A program made the position numbers and the translations under genes. Below, piece after piece: positions 39,935 to 49,118 of a stretch of 57,410 nucleotides of DNA (position 1 is its first letter; each line of letters begins with the position of its first letter). Location: positions 1 to 57,410 of the forward strand of contig JROS01000033.1 of the NCBI GenBank assembly GCA_000769715.1. Direction: 5' to 3'. The notes below the pieces were generated by a model. The model was not told the origin of the DNA. It saw only the letters and a program-made list of their open reading frames with translations, and ran no database searches. This DNA comes from Desulfobulbus sp. Tol-SR (GTDB taxonomy: Bacteria; Desulfobacterota; Desulfobulbia; Desulfobulbales; Desulfocapsaceae).

Positions 39935-41065
39935 TCAGGGACGCATCCCTTCCAACATATCGGCGGTATCGCTGTAGGTCAGACTGATCTTCCACAACTC
40001 TTCCTCAACCTCGAGGAAGGCGTCAGCCAGGGCCGGCTCGAAGGAGGTTCCCTTTCCCTTCATCAGGATGGCCCGCGACTGCTCGCGGGTGTAGGCGTTT
40101 TTGTAGCAGCGGCGGCTGATCAGGGCGTCGTAGATCTCGGCGACGGCGACGATCCGCCCGGCCAGCGGGATCTCCTCTCCCCGGAGCCCGCGGGGGTAGC
40201 CGCCGCCGTCCCAACGCTCATGGTGGCTGCCGATGATGTCCAGTGCCAGTTCGACGAATTCCCGATCAACCGCCCGCCAGTTAACCGCCTCCAGGAGGGC
40301 CTCACCGTGTTCCACATGCCGCTGCATCTCCACCGTCTCCTCCTCCGTCAGCCGATCCCGCTTCAACAACACGGCATCCCGCACCGCCGCCTTGCCGATG
40401 TCATGGAGCGGACAGAGAAGGACCAGAAGCTCGCGGTAGCGCGGGGTCAGAATGGCGGCATGCCTGCCGCCGCGCGCCAGGCGCTCGGCCAGGACCCGGA
40501 CATAGTTCTGCATCCTGGCGATATGACCGATACATGAGGGGTCCCTCGTTTCGACCAGCGTCGCCAGCAATTCGAGCACCCGCTGCTGGAAGTTGCCCTG
40601 CCGGTGCATCCGGAAGGAACGCCGCAAACGGAGGGGAAGCGACCCGAACCCGGTCAGGAAGAGGGTATACAACAGGACCGAAAGCAGGGGCAGGGACGGA
40701 GAGACAAGCCATCCCTTGATCTGGACAAGGAGGATGTCGGCCCCGATCATCACCGCGAGCAGGAGCAGCGACGCGACGGGCAGAAGGGGACGGCGCAGGA
40801 TGAAAACCGCTGTCAGAATCAGCCACACGGCACCGCTGAGGGCCAGCGGGACCAGGGACGCGGCCGGTGGCCGGATATCGGGTCCAGCCGGGACGGGGAG
40901 GTGGAGATATGTGTCCAGTCCGGCAGCAAGACCTTTGTCAATGACCGGACAGATGGGGCCGTTGGGACAATCGATCAGGATCAGGGCGGCTACCAGCAGA
41001 AGACCGCCGGCGAAGGGTATGGCCAGGGGTCTGGCCAGTAAATAACGAATGGCAGTGGATGACAC
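39935..41065 (-). CDS. Membrane HD-GYP domain protein
   Basis: A 376-residue protein with an N-terminal half of four hydrophobic segments (IPFAGGLLLVAALILID, LVPLALSGAVWLILTAVFIL, LLPVASLLLLAVMIGADILL, LSVLLYTLFLTGFG) and a short loop of ~40 residues between the first two, resembling the membrane tail of CHASE2 proteins. The C-terminal part is an HD-GYP phosphodiesterase domain: HDIGKAA, then HHERWDGGGYPRGLRGEEIP. It probably degrades c-di-GMP at the membrane. Start GTG at 41063-41065 follows GAAAGGAAG. Confidence 0.88.
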   Translation of the reverse strand: MSSTAIRYLLARPLAIPFAGGLLLVAALILIDCPNGPICPVIDKGLAAGLDTYLHLPVPAGPDIRPPAASLVPLALSGAVWLILTAVFILRRPLLPVASLLLLAVMIGADILLVQIKGWLVSPSLPLLSVLLYTLFLTGFGSLPLRLRRSFRMHRQGNFQQRVLELLATLVETRDPSCIGHIARMQNYVRVLAERLARGGRHAAILTPRYRELLVLLCPLHDIGKAAVRDAVLLKRDRLTEEETVEMQRHVEHGEALLEAVNWRAVDREFVELALDIIGSHHERWDGGGYPRGLRGEEIPLAGRIVAVAEIYDALISRRCYKNAYTREQSRAILMKGKGTSFEPALADAFLEVEEELWKISLTYSDTADMLEGMRP

Positions 41066-41365
41066 GGGATCTTCCTTTCACTGATGGCCGGAGAGAAACC
41101 GGGGCGGCGGCGGCCTGCTTCTCCCGGGTCCGGATTGAGATGACGATGGGTGCCCGAAACCGGTAGACCTCGACGTGTGTTACGGCACCGGGCATTCATT
41201 TACCCCACAGGCACCTATTCGGCCAATAAAAAAATCACCGCCGGAGCGGAATGGCAGCCGGTTCCCCGCTTCAATCCTTTGACAGCCGATCATCCATCCT
41301 TATCGTAGACGATAGACGGCGACTGCCGGTCGCCACCACTGTTCCTCAACATTGAAGGAGATGCC
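41066..41365. other. Divergent intergenic region between HD-GYP and ADP-ribosylglycohydrolase genes
   Basis: 300 bases that must hold both promoters. The plus-strand promoter is at 41279-41314 (listed separately). I see no coding frame with family resemblance and no recognisable riboswitch core; in particular the conserved c-di-GMP-I segment is absent. Confidence 0.4.
41279..41314 (+). promoter_or_regulatory. Promoter with palindromic operator before the ADP-ribosylglycohydrolase gene
   Basis: Perfect -35 TTGACA (41279-41284), 16-base spacer, then TATCGT (41301-41306) as a weak -10. The -10 is the left arm of a perfect palindrome TATCGT-AG-ACGATA (41301-41314), a good place for a repressor to bind. 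It lies about 52 bases before the start codon. Confidence 0.5.
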
Positions 41366-42271
41366 ATGAACGACAAGGCCCAGGCCATGGTGCTCGCCTC
41401 GCTGGCAGCCGATTCACTCGCCCTCGGCGCGCACTGGATCTACGATACCACCAAGCTCGCCCAGGAGATCGGACGGGTCGACCGCCTGCTGGCGCCGCCC
41501 CATGGATCCTATCACCCGACCAAAAACCGCGGCGAATTCACCCATTACGGTGATCAGACGCTGCTCCTGCTCGAGTCGCTGGCCGAGACCGGCGATTTTT
41601 CGCTGGTCGATTTCGCCGACCGCTGGCGGCGTTTCGGCACGACGACCACCGGCTATCTCGACCGGGCGACCAAGGACACCCTGGCCCGCTTCGCCCAGGG
41701 CCTGACCGCCGCCGACAGCGGGTCGCCATCGACCGATCTCGGCGGGCCGGCGCGGATCGCCCCGCTGGTCTACCGATACCGTGACGATCTCGACACCCTG
41801 CTGCAGGCGGCGCAGCAGCAGACGGCAATGACCCATGCCGGTCCGGGGATCAAGGACGGCACCGCCTTCATCGCCCGGTGCGCCTTTGCCGTGCTCCACG
41901 GTGCGACGGCGCAGGAGGCGATCACCGAGGGGCTGGAGCATGGTATCGGCGATATCGATCTCGATCTCCGGCTGCGCACGGCGGTCGATTCGGCCGGCCG
42001 CGACAGCCTGACGGTGATCAAGGAATTCGGTCAGATGTGCGCCGTCAATGCCGCCCTGCCGGCGGCCGTCCATCTCATCCTTCGATACGAGACGAATCTG
42101 CGGGAGGCCCTGATCGAAAACGTCATGGCCGGTGGCGATTCGGCGGCCCGTGGTCTGGTGGTCGGGATGATCCTCGGAGCGGCCGGCGGACCGTCGGCGA
42201 TCCCCACGGACTGGATCGAGGACCTGATTGCCCTGCCGCAGATCCGCCTCTGCCTGTCCCGCATCCCCTGA
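41366..42271 (+). CDS. ADP-ribosylglycohydrolase family protein
   Basis: A 301-residue cytoplasmic protein of the DraG/ARH group, which removes ADP-ribose from proteins or small molecules. The N-terminal ASLAADSLALGAHWIYD and the C-terminal AGGDSAARGLVVGMILGAAGG, with the metal-binding Asp residues, are diagnostic, as is NRGEFTHYGDQTLLLLES. No ADP-ribosyltransferase is visible nearby, so the substrate is unknown. ATG at 41366 follows AAGGAG. Confidence 0.88.
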   Translation: MNDKAQAMVLASLAADSLALGAHWIYDTTKLAQEIGRVDRLLAPPHGSYHPTKNRGEFTHYGDQTLLLLESLAETGDFSLVDFADRWRRFGTTTTGYLDRATKDTLARFAQGLTAADSGSPSTDLGGPARIAPLVYRYRDDLDTLLQAAQQQTAMTHAGPGIKDGTAFIARCAFAVLHGATAQEAITEGLEHGIGDIDLDLRLRTAVDSAGRDSLTVIKEFGQMCAVNAALPAAVHLILRYETNLREALIENVMAGGDSAARGLVVGMILGAAGGPSAIPTDWIEDLIALPQIRLCLSRIP

Positions 42272-42515
42272 AGGGCACGGACATCCGCCGGGCAATTGAA
42301 TGGACGGCAGGAATTACAAGAACCCTATCCCGCCGACAGTTTTGTAATCTGGAGGAGGATTATGAAACCGGTATGACCGGTTGGGGGAAGAGCAAAACTC
42401 CAGCACATGGCATAAGAACATTTAATTCAAACCGCGAAGAAACCGCTGCGTGTCAGTGGCATGGGAATTGCAAAATTGTTATCAATCCACACGAGGATGA
42501 TTCCCAAGCCCCCCC
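42272..42515 (+). other. Non-coding tail between the ADP-ribosylglycohydrolase gene and its terminator
   Basis: A 244-base stretch that would be transcribed with the glycohydrolase gene. It includes a very strong ribosome-site-like sequence (GGAGGAGG, 42351-42358) directly before ATG AAA CCG GTA TGA, a four-codon frame, and the palindrome ACCGGTATGACCGGT. I do not recognise a known RNA family. Confidence 0.35.
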
Positions 42516-42562
42516 AACCGGGTTGAGCCAGTGCAGTCTGCTGGTTCTCCCCGGTTTTTTTA
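42516..42562 (+). terminator. Rho-independent terminator
   Basis: Outer stem AACCGG (42516-42521) with CCGGTT (42551-42556) and an inner stem GAGCCAG/CTGGTTC, followed by eight T. It faces the plus strand and lies 32 bases before the end of the convergent sensor gene. Confidence 0.85.
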
Positions 42563-42593
42563 TTCAATCCCGCCGCACAGCCTCCGTCGTGGA

Positions 42594-44553
42594 TCACTCC
42601 TGCCGCAGCGTTTCCCGGAGAACTACGGCCAGTTTGCGGATCGAGTAGGGTTTCCTGACGAATTTCTTCACCCCGGACTCCATGGCCTCCCGCACATCGG
42701 CGCTCTGCGAATAGCCGCTGGCGATGATCGCCTTCTGTCCCGGGTGTATTTCCAGGATCTTCAAGTAGGTCTCGTATCCGTTCATTCCCGGTCCCATCAG
42801 CATATCGAGTATCACCAGGTCGACCTCGGCCGTCTGCAGAAAACGCAGGCCATCTTCGCCGCTGCCGGCGATATACCGTTCCTTGCGGTTGTCGGCCCGG
42901 ACGATCCTGAAGTCCTCATCAAACGGAACATGGAGTTTCTGCATCGACCTAAAGAGATAGGCGGATATCATCGGCCGGTCCTCGGGATGCACCAGGTCGA
43001 GAAAACCCTCCTGCGACCGGGAATAGGTATCGTCGATGCCGAGGATCTCATCAAGCACCTCGGAAGCCTGCCAGGTCATTGCCGGAGGATGAAAGATATA
43101 GAATCCGAGCCGGGCCACCTTCTGCGATTCTTCCAGCAGACAGGCGTATTCCTGGAGCGCCTTTTCCGCCATGACCCTCCGGGTGATGTCTACGGCGATG
43201 CAGAGAACCGAACAGGAGTCGCCGCCATCGGGCACCGGTGCGAGGTGGATGTCAAAGACCCCTCGTTCGTGCTCCGAGGTGAACTGCTGCTCCTTGCCGG
43301 CGATCGCCTTTCGGACACGGTCGCACAGGTCGTTGTCATACCGGAACAGGTCGAACCACGATTTTCCCTCGCCTTCCCCCGGTTTCATGCCCATGGCCGC
43401 CAGCCCCTTCCCCTCGATGAGGCCGATCATTCCATCGGGGTCGATCTGGACGATGATGACCGGGGCATTGCTGACCACCGGCCGGTATTTCGCCTCGCTT
43501 GCCGACAATGCCTTCTCCCGCGCCTGGATTGCCACAGCCATGGTCTGCAGATGGCCTTCCAGTTCGGAAAATTCGGCTATGGTCGACCCTGGCCATGGCC
43601 GGTCGTAGTTCCCGCCGGCTATCTCCTGCACCTGTGTGATATAGCGCCTGAACGAGCGCGACCACCGCCAACACCAGGGCGATCACGACTGCGGCGGCCA
43701 CGAACCAGAAGGTTTCGGTCAGGTCCTGGAATGCCTCCCTGGAAGGTTGGGCGACGAGAACCCTCCACCCCAGTTTGCCCACCGTCACCGCGGTGCCGAT
43801 ATACTCGTGATCGGCAAAGAAAACCTGTGCCGTTGCCGACACCGCCTCGCCCGGGGACTGCTGTCGCAGGACAGGGATCTGCGAGGTATCGAGCGATTGG
43901 CCGCTGTAGACGTTCTGCGAGTCGGCGATGACCCTGCCGTCCCCGTCGACGATCATGATGAGCAGCGCCGACCCGCCGAATTTGAAGCTGATGAACTCCG
44001 ACAGGTGTTCGATGGTGATCTCTCCGATCAGGACCCTGTCCTCAACCGGGATCAGCAAGGCGATGGCCAGTCTGCCGCTGATCGTGGAGAGGAAGGTTTC
44101 CGACCAGGTCGAGGCGTATCCGGTCTTCACCCTGCGGAAGAAGGGTCTGAGGGACAGGTCCAGTCCCAGCATGTCCTCCCTCTTGTAGTTCTGGGAGACC
44201 GGCAGACCGACGGCCTCGACCCGTTCGCCTTCATCGCTGAGGTAGACGACCTCGAAGATCTCTCCCTCGCCGACATGGGAATCCAGAAGGTTGCACCAGT
44301 ACTCCTGAGATTGGACTCCCCGGGTCTCGATATAGGTGCCGAGGGACTCCAGTTCATGTTCCGCCCCCGCCAGCAGTGTCGTAATCCGCCCCGATATCGA
44401 ACCGGCAAGTACCTGATGCCGGACCGAGATACCTTCGTGGATCCGCGGGAGGGCCAGTTGCCACAGCAGCAACGCGACCATCAGCAGGGGGATGACGGCG
44501 ATGAACGTCATCTGTATCCCCAGCAATTGTCCAAGCGGCCGTTGCGATGCCAT
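42594..44553 (-). pseudogene. Cache/PAS hybrid sensor with receiver, frameshifted and lacking its kinase domain
   Basis: A signalling protein with two lesions. The N-terminal part has a helix (GIQMTFIAVIPLLMVALLLW), a Cache-like periplasmic domain (about 40-290) and a second helix. Near 43655-43664 the frame shifts; the other frame goes on as RSFRRYITQVQEIAGGNYDRP (HAMP-like), a PAS domain (NAPVIIVQIDPDGMIG) and a second PAS. Around 42852-42875 the second PAS (RKERYIAG) passes without a break into the middle of a receiver (SGEDGLRFLQTAEVDLVILDMLM). The expected histidine kinase and first receiver strand are absent, so ~300 residues look deleted in frame. ATG at 44551-44553 lies 4 bases after the binding-protein gene. 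Confidence 0.8.
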
Positions 44554-44557
44554 GGAT

Positions 44558-45709
44558 TCAGTCCTTGACGACAAATTGTCCGTTTTCAACGATGCTGATC
44601 GAGGCATGAGGTCGCGTTACATCACCGAACCGATCGAAACGAAACGAACTCTGCAGGCCTTCGAATTCCGGTATGTCCAGCAGGACCTGCTTCAGGTCTT
44701 TTCCCTGTTCCATCCTCTCCAGCGCCTTGAGAATGACGTTGGTCGATTCGAAGGCATAGACCCCGGCGAATCCGGGCTCACGGTTGAATCTCAGCAGATA
44801 TGCCTGCCGGAATTCCTTGTAGCGGGGATTGTTGCTGGCGCGATCGAATGTCTGGATGACGGTCACCCCCTCGACGGCGCGCCCGCCGAGTTCCAGGAGC
44901 CTCTCGGTTGCCCCCCAGTCCGCCAGGGTGATCGGAACCATGCTGTCGAGTTTGCGGATCTGTTGGCAGAGCAGCGCCGAATCAACGGAGTTGGCAATGA
45001 TCAGGACCCCGTCCGGCCCACTCGTCAACGCCCTTCTCGCCAGCTCGATGTACTTCTCATCGCCTCCCGACACGAAGCTTACCTCGGTGACCATCTCGCC
45101 GCCTCCGGCGACGAAGGTCCGACGGAAGTTCTGCAGCCAGTTGACGCTGAAGGACCGATTCCCCAGGTCGTAGATTGCCGCCATCCGCCTCAGCTTTTTC
45201 TGGCTCAACTGGTACTTGGCATTTCTGGTCGAGAAATATCCGGTTGTCGATGAAACCCGGAAGAAATAATCGTCGAGGCCGGACAGTTCCTCGGTCGTGA
45301 CGGTCGGGCTGACCATAAGGACTTTGTGCTCGTTGACGATCGGTGCCACCGCCACCCCCATGGCGCTCGTCATCGGCCCGACGATAGCCGAAACGCCAAG
45401 TTCGATGAGTTCTTCAACGACCCTGCGCGCTGCCGCCGGATCCTGGTGATCATCTCTGGAGATGATTTCGACGGGGTGGCCGGAAACACCTCCCGCCTGG
45501 TTTATCCGTTCCACCGCCAGTTGCACCCCATCCCGCCCGGTGATCCCGAGATCGGCAACCCTTCCCGAGATCCCACCGACATAGCCGATGCGCACAGGAT
45601 CCGGAGGCGAACAGCCGGAGGAACCGCCGAGAAGGAGCAAAGCGGCCAGCAGCGCGAGCGGGAGCCGCTGCGCGCCGGAAACCAGGAAGTTACGGTGAAC
45701 CTGAGACAT
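44558..45709 (-). CDS. Periplasmic binding lipoprotein, branched-chain amino acid (LivJ) type
   Basis: A 383-residue exported protein. The signal ends in a lipobox (LLGGSSGC), so it is probably lipid-anchored. The body is a type I periplasmic binding fold: VRIGYVGGISGRVADLG, GRDGVQLAVERINQAGGV, AIVGPMTSAMGVAVAP, MVSPTVTTEEL and FRVSSTTGY. No ABC permease or ATPase genes are adjacent; the next gene is the membrane sensor. It may therefore present a ligand to that sensor rather than feed a transporter. ATG at 45707-45709 follows AGAAGAGG. Confidence 0.88.
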   Translation of the reverse strand: MSQVHRNFLVSGAQRLPLALLAALLLLGGSSGCSPPDPVRIGYVGGISGRVADLGITGRDGVQLAVERINQAGGVSGHPVEIISRDDHQDPAAARRVVEELIELGVSAIVGPMTSAMGVAVAPIVNEHKVLMVSPTVTTEELSGLDDYFFRVSSTTGYFSTRNAKYQLSQKKLRRMAAIYDLGNRSFSVNWLQNFRRTFVAGGGEMVTEVSFVSGGDEKYIELARRALTSGPDGVLIIANSVDSALLCQQIRKLDSMVPITLADWGATERLLELGGRAVEGVTVIQTFDRASNNPRYKEFRQAYLLRFNREPGFAGVYAFESTNVILKALERMEQGKDLKQVLLDIPEFEGLQSSFRFDRFGDVTRPHASISIVENGQFVVKD

Positions 45710-46169
45710 GGGGTTCCTCTTCTATCCAAACCGGTAAAAAACAGGCCTCGGACGCGCGTGTTCATGAGCATGCAATTGCAGTCCCGGTGATATCCAGTCG
45801 GCCAGACGGTACGGCCGATCGGCCGCACAACAGCAACCATCATCGGCTAGGTCCAGTGTATATGCAAACTCAATTTGAATTCAAGGAAATGACGGATTCT
45901 CCGGCCGGCCCCGGACCCGGTCCGGACCCCTGATCGGCTGCCCTGCACGGCGCACTCCGGCAAGCCGTTGTATAAACATGACCGCCGCAGTGGAGCGTCG
46001 TTACCGGCATCAGAGGCCGTAACCAAATGGATGAATATGTCATGGTTATCTCGTAACTGCCCCTGAAGCTTTCGCTGTCCCGTTCCCGTCCACGGCTTTT
46101 TGCAGAATGAATTTGACAGGCATGGAGAAGAAGATCGACCACCTGAGGGATATTGAGAAGACGCGGGGA
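45710..46169. other. Non-coding gap between the binding-protein gene and the cyclase-family gene
   Basis: 460 bases without a convincing gene. On the minus strand TTGAAT (45879-45884), 16 bases and TATACA (45857-45862) could form the promoter of the binding-protein gene. A GC palindrome (CCGGACC-C-GGTCCGG, 45912-45926) may end the minus-strand operon coming from the right. A short plus-strand frame at 46107-46301 overlaps the cyclase gene and shows no family resemblance. Confidence 0.4.
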
Positions 46170-46823
46170 TCACCAGAAGGTGAGAGAAGGTTGTGCCCGG
46201 CCCTGCACCGGGGCGGCAAAGACCAGCAGCGGCTCCGCCTCCACCCCCCTGAGGCCGAGGGAGAAGGCCCGGAAACGGCGCCGGCCGGCATCGATCGATG
46301 ATAAGTCCAGACCTTCGATGATGAGGATATCCCGCCCCAGGAGGTGACGATGGGTGGGATGATCCGGCTGGTTGCGTTCGATCCCGAGTTGGTCGATGCC
46401 GACGAAACGCAGGGGAAATTGCGCCAGCCAGGCGGCACCCTCGCCGGTCAGCCAGGGAAAGTCGGGATCAAATCGCCGCAGCAGGGTCCGCCGAGTCTTG
46501 ATGAACACCGCCTCCACCCCCGGCAGCGGCAGGTCGCGCACCTCGTCCAGGCCGATGCAGACCGGAGCCCTCGTCACATCGACCACCAGGGCGTCGAATT
46601 CGGCCGGGAACATCCGGTAATCGCTCGAACTTTTACCTCCCGGAAGCGCATGCAGGGGATAATCGATATGGGTGCCGGTGTGCAGCGGCAGGTGGAGGAT
46701 GCTCTCATGCATCCCGTGCACAGCAAGTTCCCGGCTGGTCTCGATGACCGGCCGCTTTTGCGGATCATTCCTGTACACCGCCATGTCCTCGTGGATCGGC
46801 TGCGACACCGCTATCCAGTTCAT
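46170..46823 (-). CDS. Cyclase/kynurenine-formamidase family hydrolase
   Basis: A 217-residue metal-dependent hydrolase of the arylformamidase-like 'cyclase' family. The metal motif HTGTHIDYPLH (HxGTHxDxPxH) is complete, with the N-terminal SQPIHEDMAVYRNDPQ and later VGIDQLGIE and HRHLLGRDILIIEGL. The substrate is unknown; formyl-kynurenine is one possibility but no tryptophan-degradation gene is near. ATG at 46821-46823 overlaps the zwf stop; GAAGGAGGGG precedes it. Confidence 0.87.
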   Translation of the reverse strand: MNWIAVSQPIHEDMAVYRNDPQKRPVIETSRELAVHGMHESILHLPLHTGTHIDYPLHALPGGKSSSDYRMFPAEFDALVVDVTRAPVCIGLDEVRDLPLPGVEAVFIKTRRTLLRRFDPDFPWLTGEGAAWLAQFPLRFVGIDQLGIERNQPDHPTHRHLLGRDILIIEGLDLSSIDAGRRRFRAFSLGLRGVEAEPLLVFAAPVQGRAQPSLTFW

Positions 46824-48193
46824 CACCCCGCCCCTCCTTCGCCGCTGACCGTCATCGCCCCGGGTTCATAGATCACCGGGCTTTGGCCGCGGGCGGCACC
46901 GCGGATCCGGGCGGCACCGCGGATCCGGTCGGCAATCCGCCATTGCACCAGCAGTTCGGCAAAACCGGCGAACAGGGTCTTGTCGCCGGCCAGGGCGTCC
47001 TTCAACAGCTTGACATAGGCCTCCGGCATGTCACCCTCGACCCTGCAGCTGTGGCAGTAGCGGGCCAGCACCGGTTCCAGCGCGTAACCGTAGCCTGGGA
47101 CCTTGGAATTGAAACGGAAGAGGACTCCTTCCCGGGGATAGACCTCGATCACCAGTTCGTTGGCCTCCGCCGTCACCACTTCGCTGCAGTTCAGGCACAT
47201 CGAATTCGGCCGGTAGCGGAGGCGGATTTCGGTGCGTTTTTCCCCCATTTTCTTGCCGGTCCGGAGGACAAAGACGGTGTCGGGCCACTGCCCGGTATCG
47301 ACCCGCAAGGCAGCCTCGACATAGGTCTCCGTCGTCGACGCGAACCCCTCGGGTCCATAGCCCCGGTACTGGCCGAGAACGGGTGGGCGATCGGGGGCGA
47401 GGCCGACATGATGGAGAATGTCGATCTTGCGCCGGCGGACCGGCTCCGCCTCGAAGTTGTCCGGCGCCGCCATCGCCACCAACGCCAGCATCTGCAGGAG
47501 ATGACTCTGGACCATGTCGTTGATGGCGCCGGCCCGGTCGTAATACTCGAACCGCTCCTCGGCCCCGGCGGTCTCAATGCTGGAAATTTCGACCGTTTCG
47601 ATGGCCCGTCCGTTCCAGCTCTCGGAAAAGATCCGGTTGGCGAAGCGGATGGCGAGGACATTGCGGATCATCTCCTTGCCGAGATAATGATCGATCCGGT
47701 ACACCTGCTCCTCGTCGGCCAGGGTCATCAGTCTGGCCTGGATCTCCTCGGCCGAGGTCCGGCTCTCGCCGAAAGGCTTTTCAAACAGCAACCGATGGTT
47801 GGAATCGCCACTGACAAAGAGGCCTGCCTGGTGGAGGCGGGTGGCGATGGTGACGAAGGCCTCGGGCTTGACCGCGAGGAAGAACAGCCTCCGTCCATCG
47901 ACGGCAGGTTCCGTATCGCACCGGTCGCGCAGGTCGGCATAGGCCCAGGGGTCATCGAACTCCAGACGGTGGTAGCCGATCCGCGTCCGCAGGGGCTCGG
48001 ACAGGTGATAACCGCCTTTTTTCTCCACCAGACGGCAATAGCCCCGCGTGTCCAGGGACCGTCGTCCGATGCACCAGATCCGGGCAAAGGGCAAATCCTC
48101 GCCATCCCATTGCTGCAAGGCCGGCAGGATCTTCCTGGTGGCCAGATCGCCGGTGGCGCCAAAGATAAACAGCAGCGCTCCCTTCTTTTCCAT
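46823..48193 (-). CDS. zwf: Glucose-6-phosphate 1-dehydrogenase
   Basis: A 456-residue enzyme oxidising glucose 6-phosphate with NAD(P) at the start of the oxidative pentose phosphate pathway. The cofactor motif FGATGDLATRKILPAL is at the N-terminus, and the active-site motif RIDHYLGKEMIRN (His is the base) near residue 170. The C-terminus contains an 18-base tandem repeat giving RIRGAARIRGAARG (46889-46930 region). ATG at 48191-48193 follows GGGGAG, 3 bases after the gnd stop. Operon uvsE-gnd-zwf-cyclase. Confidence 0.96.
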   Translation of the reverse strand: MEKKGALLFIFGATGDLATRKILPALQQWDGEDLPFARIWCIGRRSLDTRGYCRLVEKKGGYHLSEPLRTRIGYHRLEFDDPWAYADLRDRCDTEPAVDGRRLFFLAVKPEAFVTIATRLHQAGLFVSGDSNHRLLFEKPFGESRTSAEEIQARLMTLADEEQVYRIDHYLGKEMIRNVLAIRFANRIFSESWNGRAIETVEISSIETAGAEERFEYYDRAGAINDMVQSHLLQMLALVAMAAPDNFEAEPVRRRKIDILHHVGLAPDRPPVLGQYRGYGPEGFASTTETYVEAALRVDTGQWPDTVFVLRTGKKMGEKRTEIRLRYRPNSMCLNCSEVVTAEANELVIEVYPREGVLFRFNSKVPGYGYALEPVLARYCHSCRVEGDMPEAYVKLLKDALAGDKTLFAGFAELLVQWRIADRIRGAARIRGAARGQSPVIYEPGAMTVSGEGGAG

Positions 48194-48196
48194 GGC

Positions 48197-49102
48197 TCAC
48201 TCCCCTGCGTCGGCCACGACGCTGTGGCCGCCGAATTCGCGGCGCATCGCCGCCACGGTCTTCTCCGCATATCTCTCCCGGTCCTGGGATTTGAAGCGGG
48301 AGAACAGGGCAGTGGCGATCACCGGTGCCGAGACGCCGATACGCACCGCCTCCTCGACGGTCCAGTTGGCCTCGCCCGAGACCGCGACGACGCCCTGGAT
48401 CGATTCCAGCCCCGGCTCCCGGGCCAGCGCCGCCGCGGTCATATCCATCAGCAGGCCGGAGACGATCGAGCCCCGCCGCCACACCGCGGTGACCCGGTCC
48501 GGTTCCAGGGGCAGGGGACTGTGGCGGAGGATATCCAGCCCCTCGCCGATCGCCTGCATCATCCCGTATTCGATGCCGTTATGGATCATCTTGACGTAGT
48601 GGCCGGACCCCGCCGGTCCGAGCAGGGCGCAGCCCATGCCCCCGCTCAGGGCGTTGAACACCGGTTCCAGCCCGGCATAGACCTCGGCATCGCCGCCGAT
48701 CATCAGGCAGGCGCCGTGCCTGGCCCCGCCGGTGCCGCCGCTGGTGCCGACATCGAGGAAGCGGATGTCCCGGTCGCGCAGTTCCCGATGCCGCCGCCGG
48801 CTGTCACGGTAGTGGGAGTTGCCGCCGTCGATGATGCAGTCGCCGCCCTCGAGCAGGGGCAGCAGTCTGGCGATGGTGTCATCCACCGCCTGGCCGGCCG
48901 GCACCATCAGCCAGACGGCGCGCGGGCGGTGCAAGGCGGCGACGAATTCCTCCAGCCGGGCGAATCCCCGCACCCCCTCTCGTTCCAGCAGCGCCAGCTT
49001 CTCGCTCTTTTCCGTGTGGACGACGATAGCGAGCCCCTTGTCCCGCCCGTTCAAAGCGAGCGGCAGACCCATTTTTCCCATGCCGATGATGCCGAGTTCC
49101 AT
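48197..49102 (-). CDS. gnd: 6-phosphogluconate dehydrogenase (decarboxylating), short form
   Basis: A 301-residue enzyme of the short GntZ type, converting 6-phosphogluconate to ribulose 5-phosphate. N-terminal MELGIIGMGKMGLPLA binds the cofactor. DCIIDGGNSHYRD, FLDVGTSGGTGGARHG and HYVKMIHNGIEYGMMQAIGEG are the substrate and catalytic motifs. ATG at 49100-49102 is chosen because GGGGAGGA precedes it; a frame to 49129 has no such site. It lies directly before zwf. Confidence 0.96.
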   Translation of the reverse strand: MELGIIGMGKMGLPLALNGRDKGLAIVVHTEKSEKLALLEREGVRGFARLEEFVAALHRPRAVWLMVPAGQAVDDTIARLLPLLEGGDCIIDGGNSHYRDSRRRHRELRDRDIRFLDVGTSGGTGGARHGACLMIGGDAEVYAGLEPVFNALSGGMGCALLGPAGSGHYVKMIHNGIEYGMMQAIGEGLDILRHSPLPLEPDRVTAVWRRGSIVSGLLMDMTAAALAREPGLESIQGVVAVSGEANWTVEEAVRIGVSAPVIATALFSRFKSQDRERYAEKTVAAMRREFGGHSVVADAGE

Positions 49103-49118
49103 GCGCTTTCCTCCCCTT

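Noticed and set aside
42290..42515. A possible c-di-GMP, cobalamin or glycine riboswitch
   Set aside because: None of the conserved core sequences I know for these classes is present, and the region follows rather than precedes a gene.
46107..46301. A 64-codon plus-strand frame after the cyclase-family gene
   Set aside because: It overlaps the 3' end of a well-supported minus-strand gene, has no clear ribosome site and no recognisable motif.
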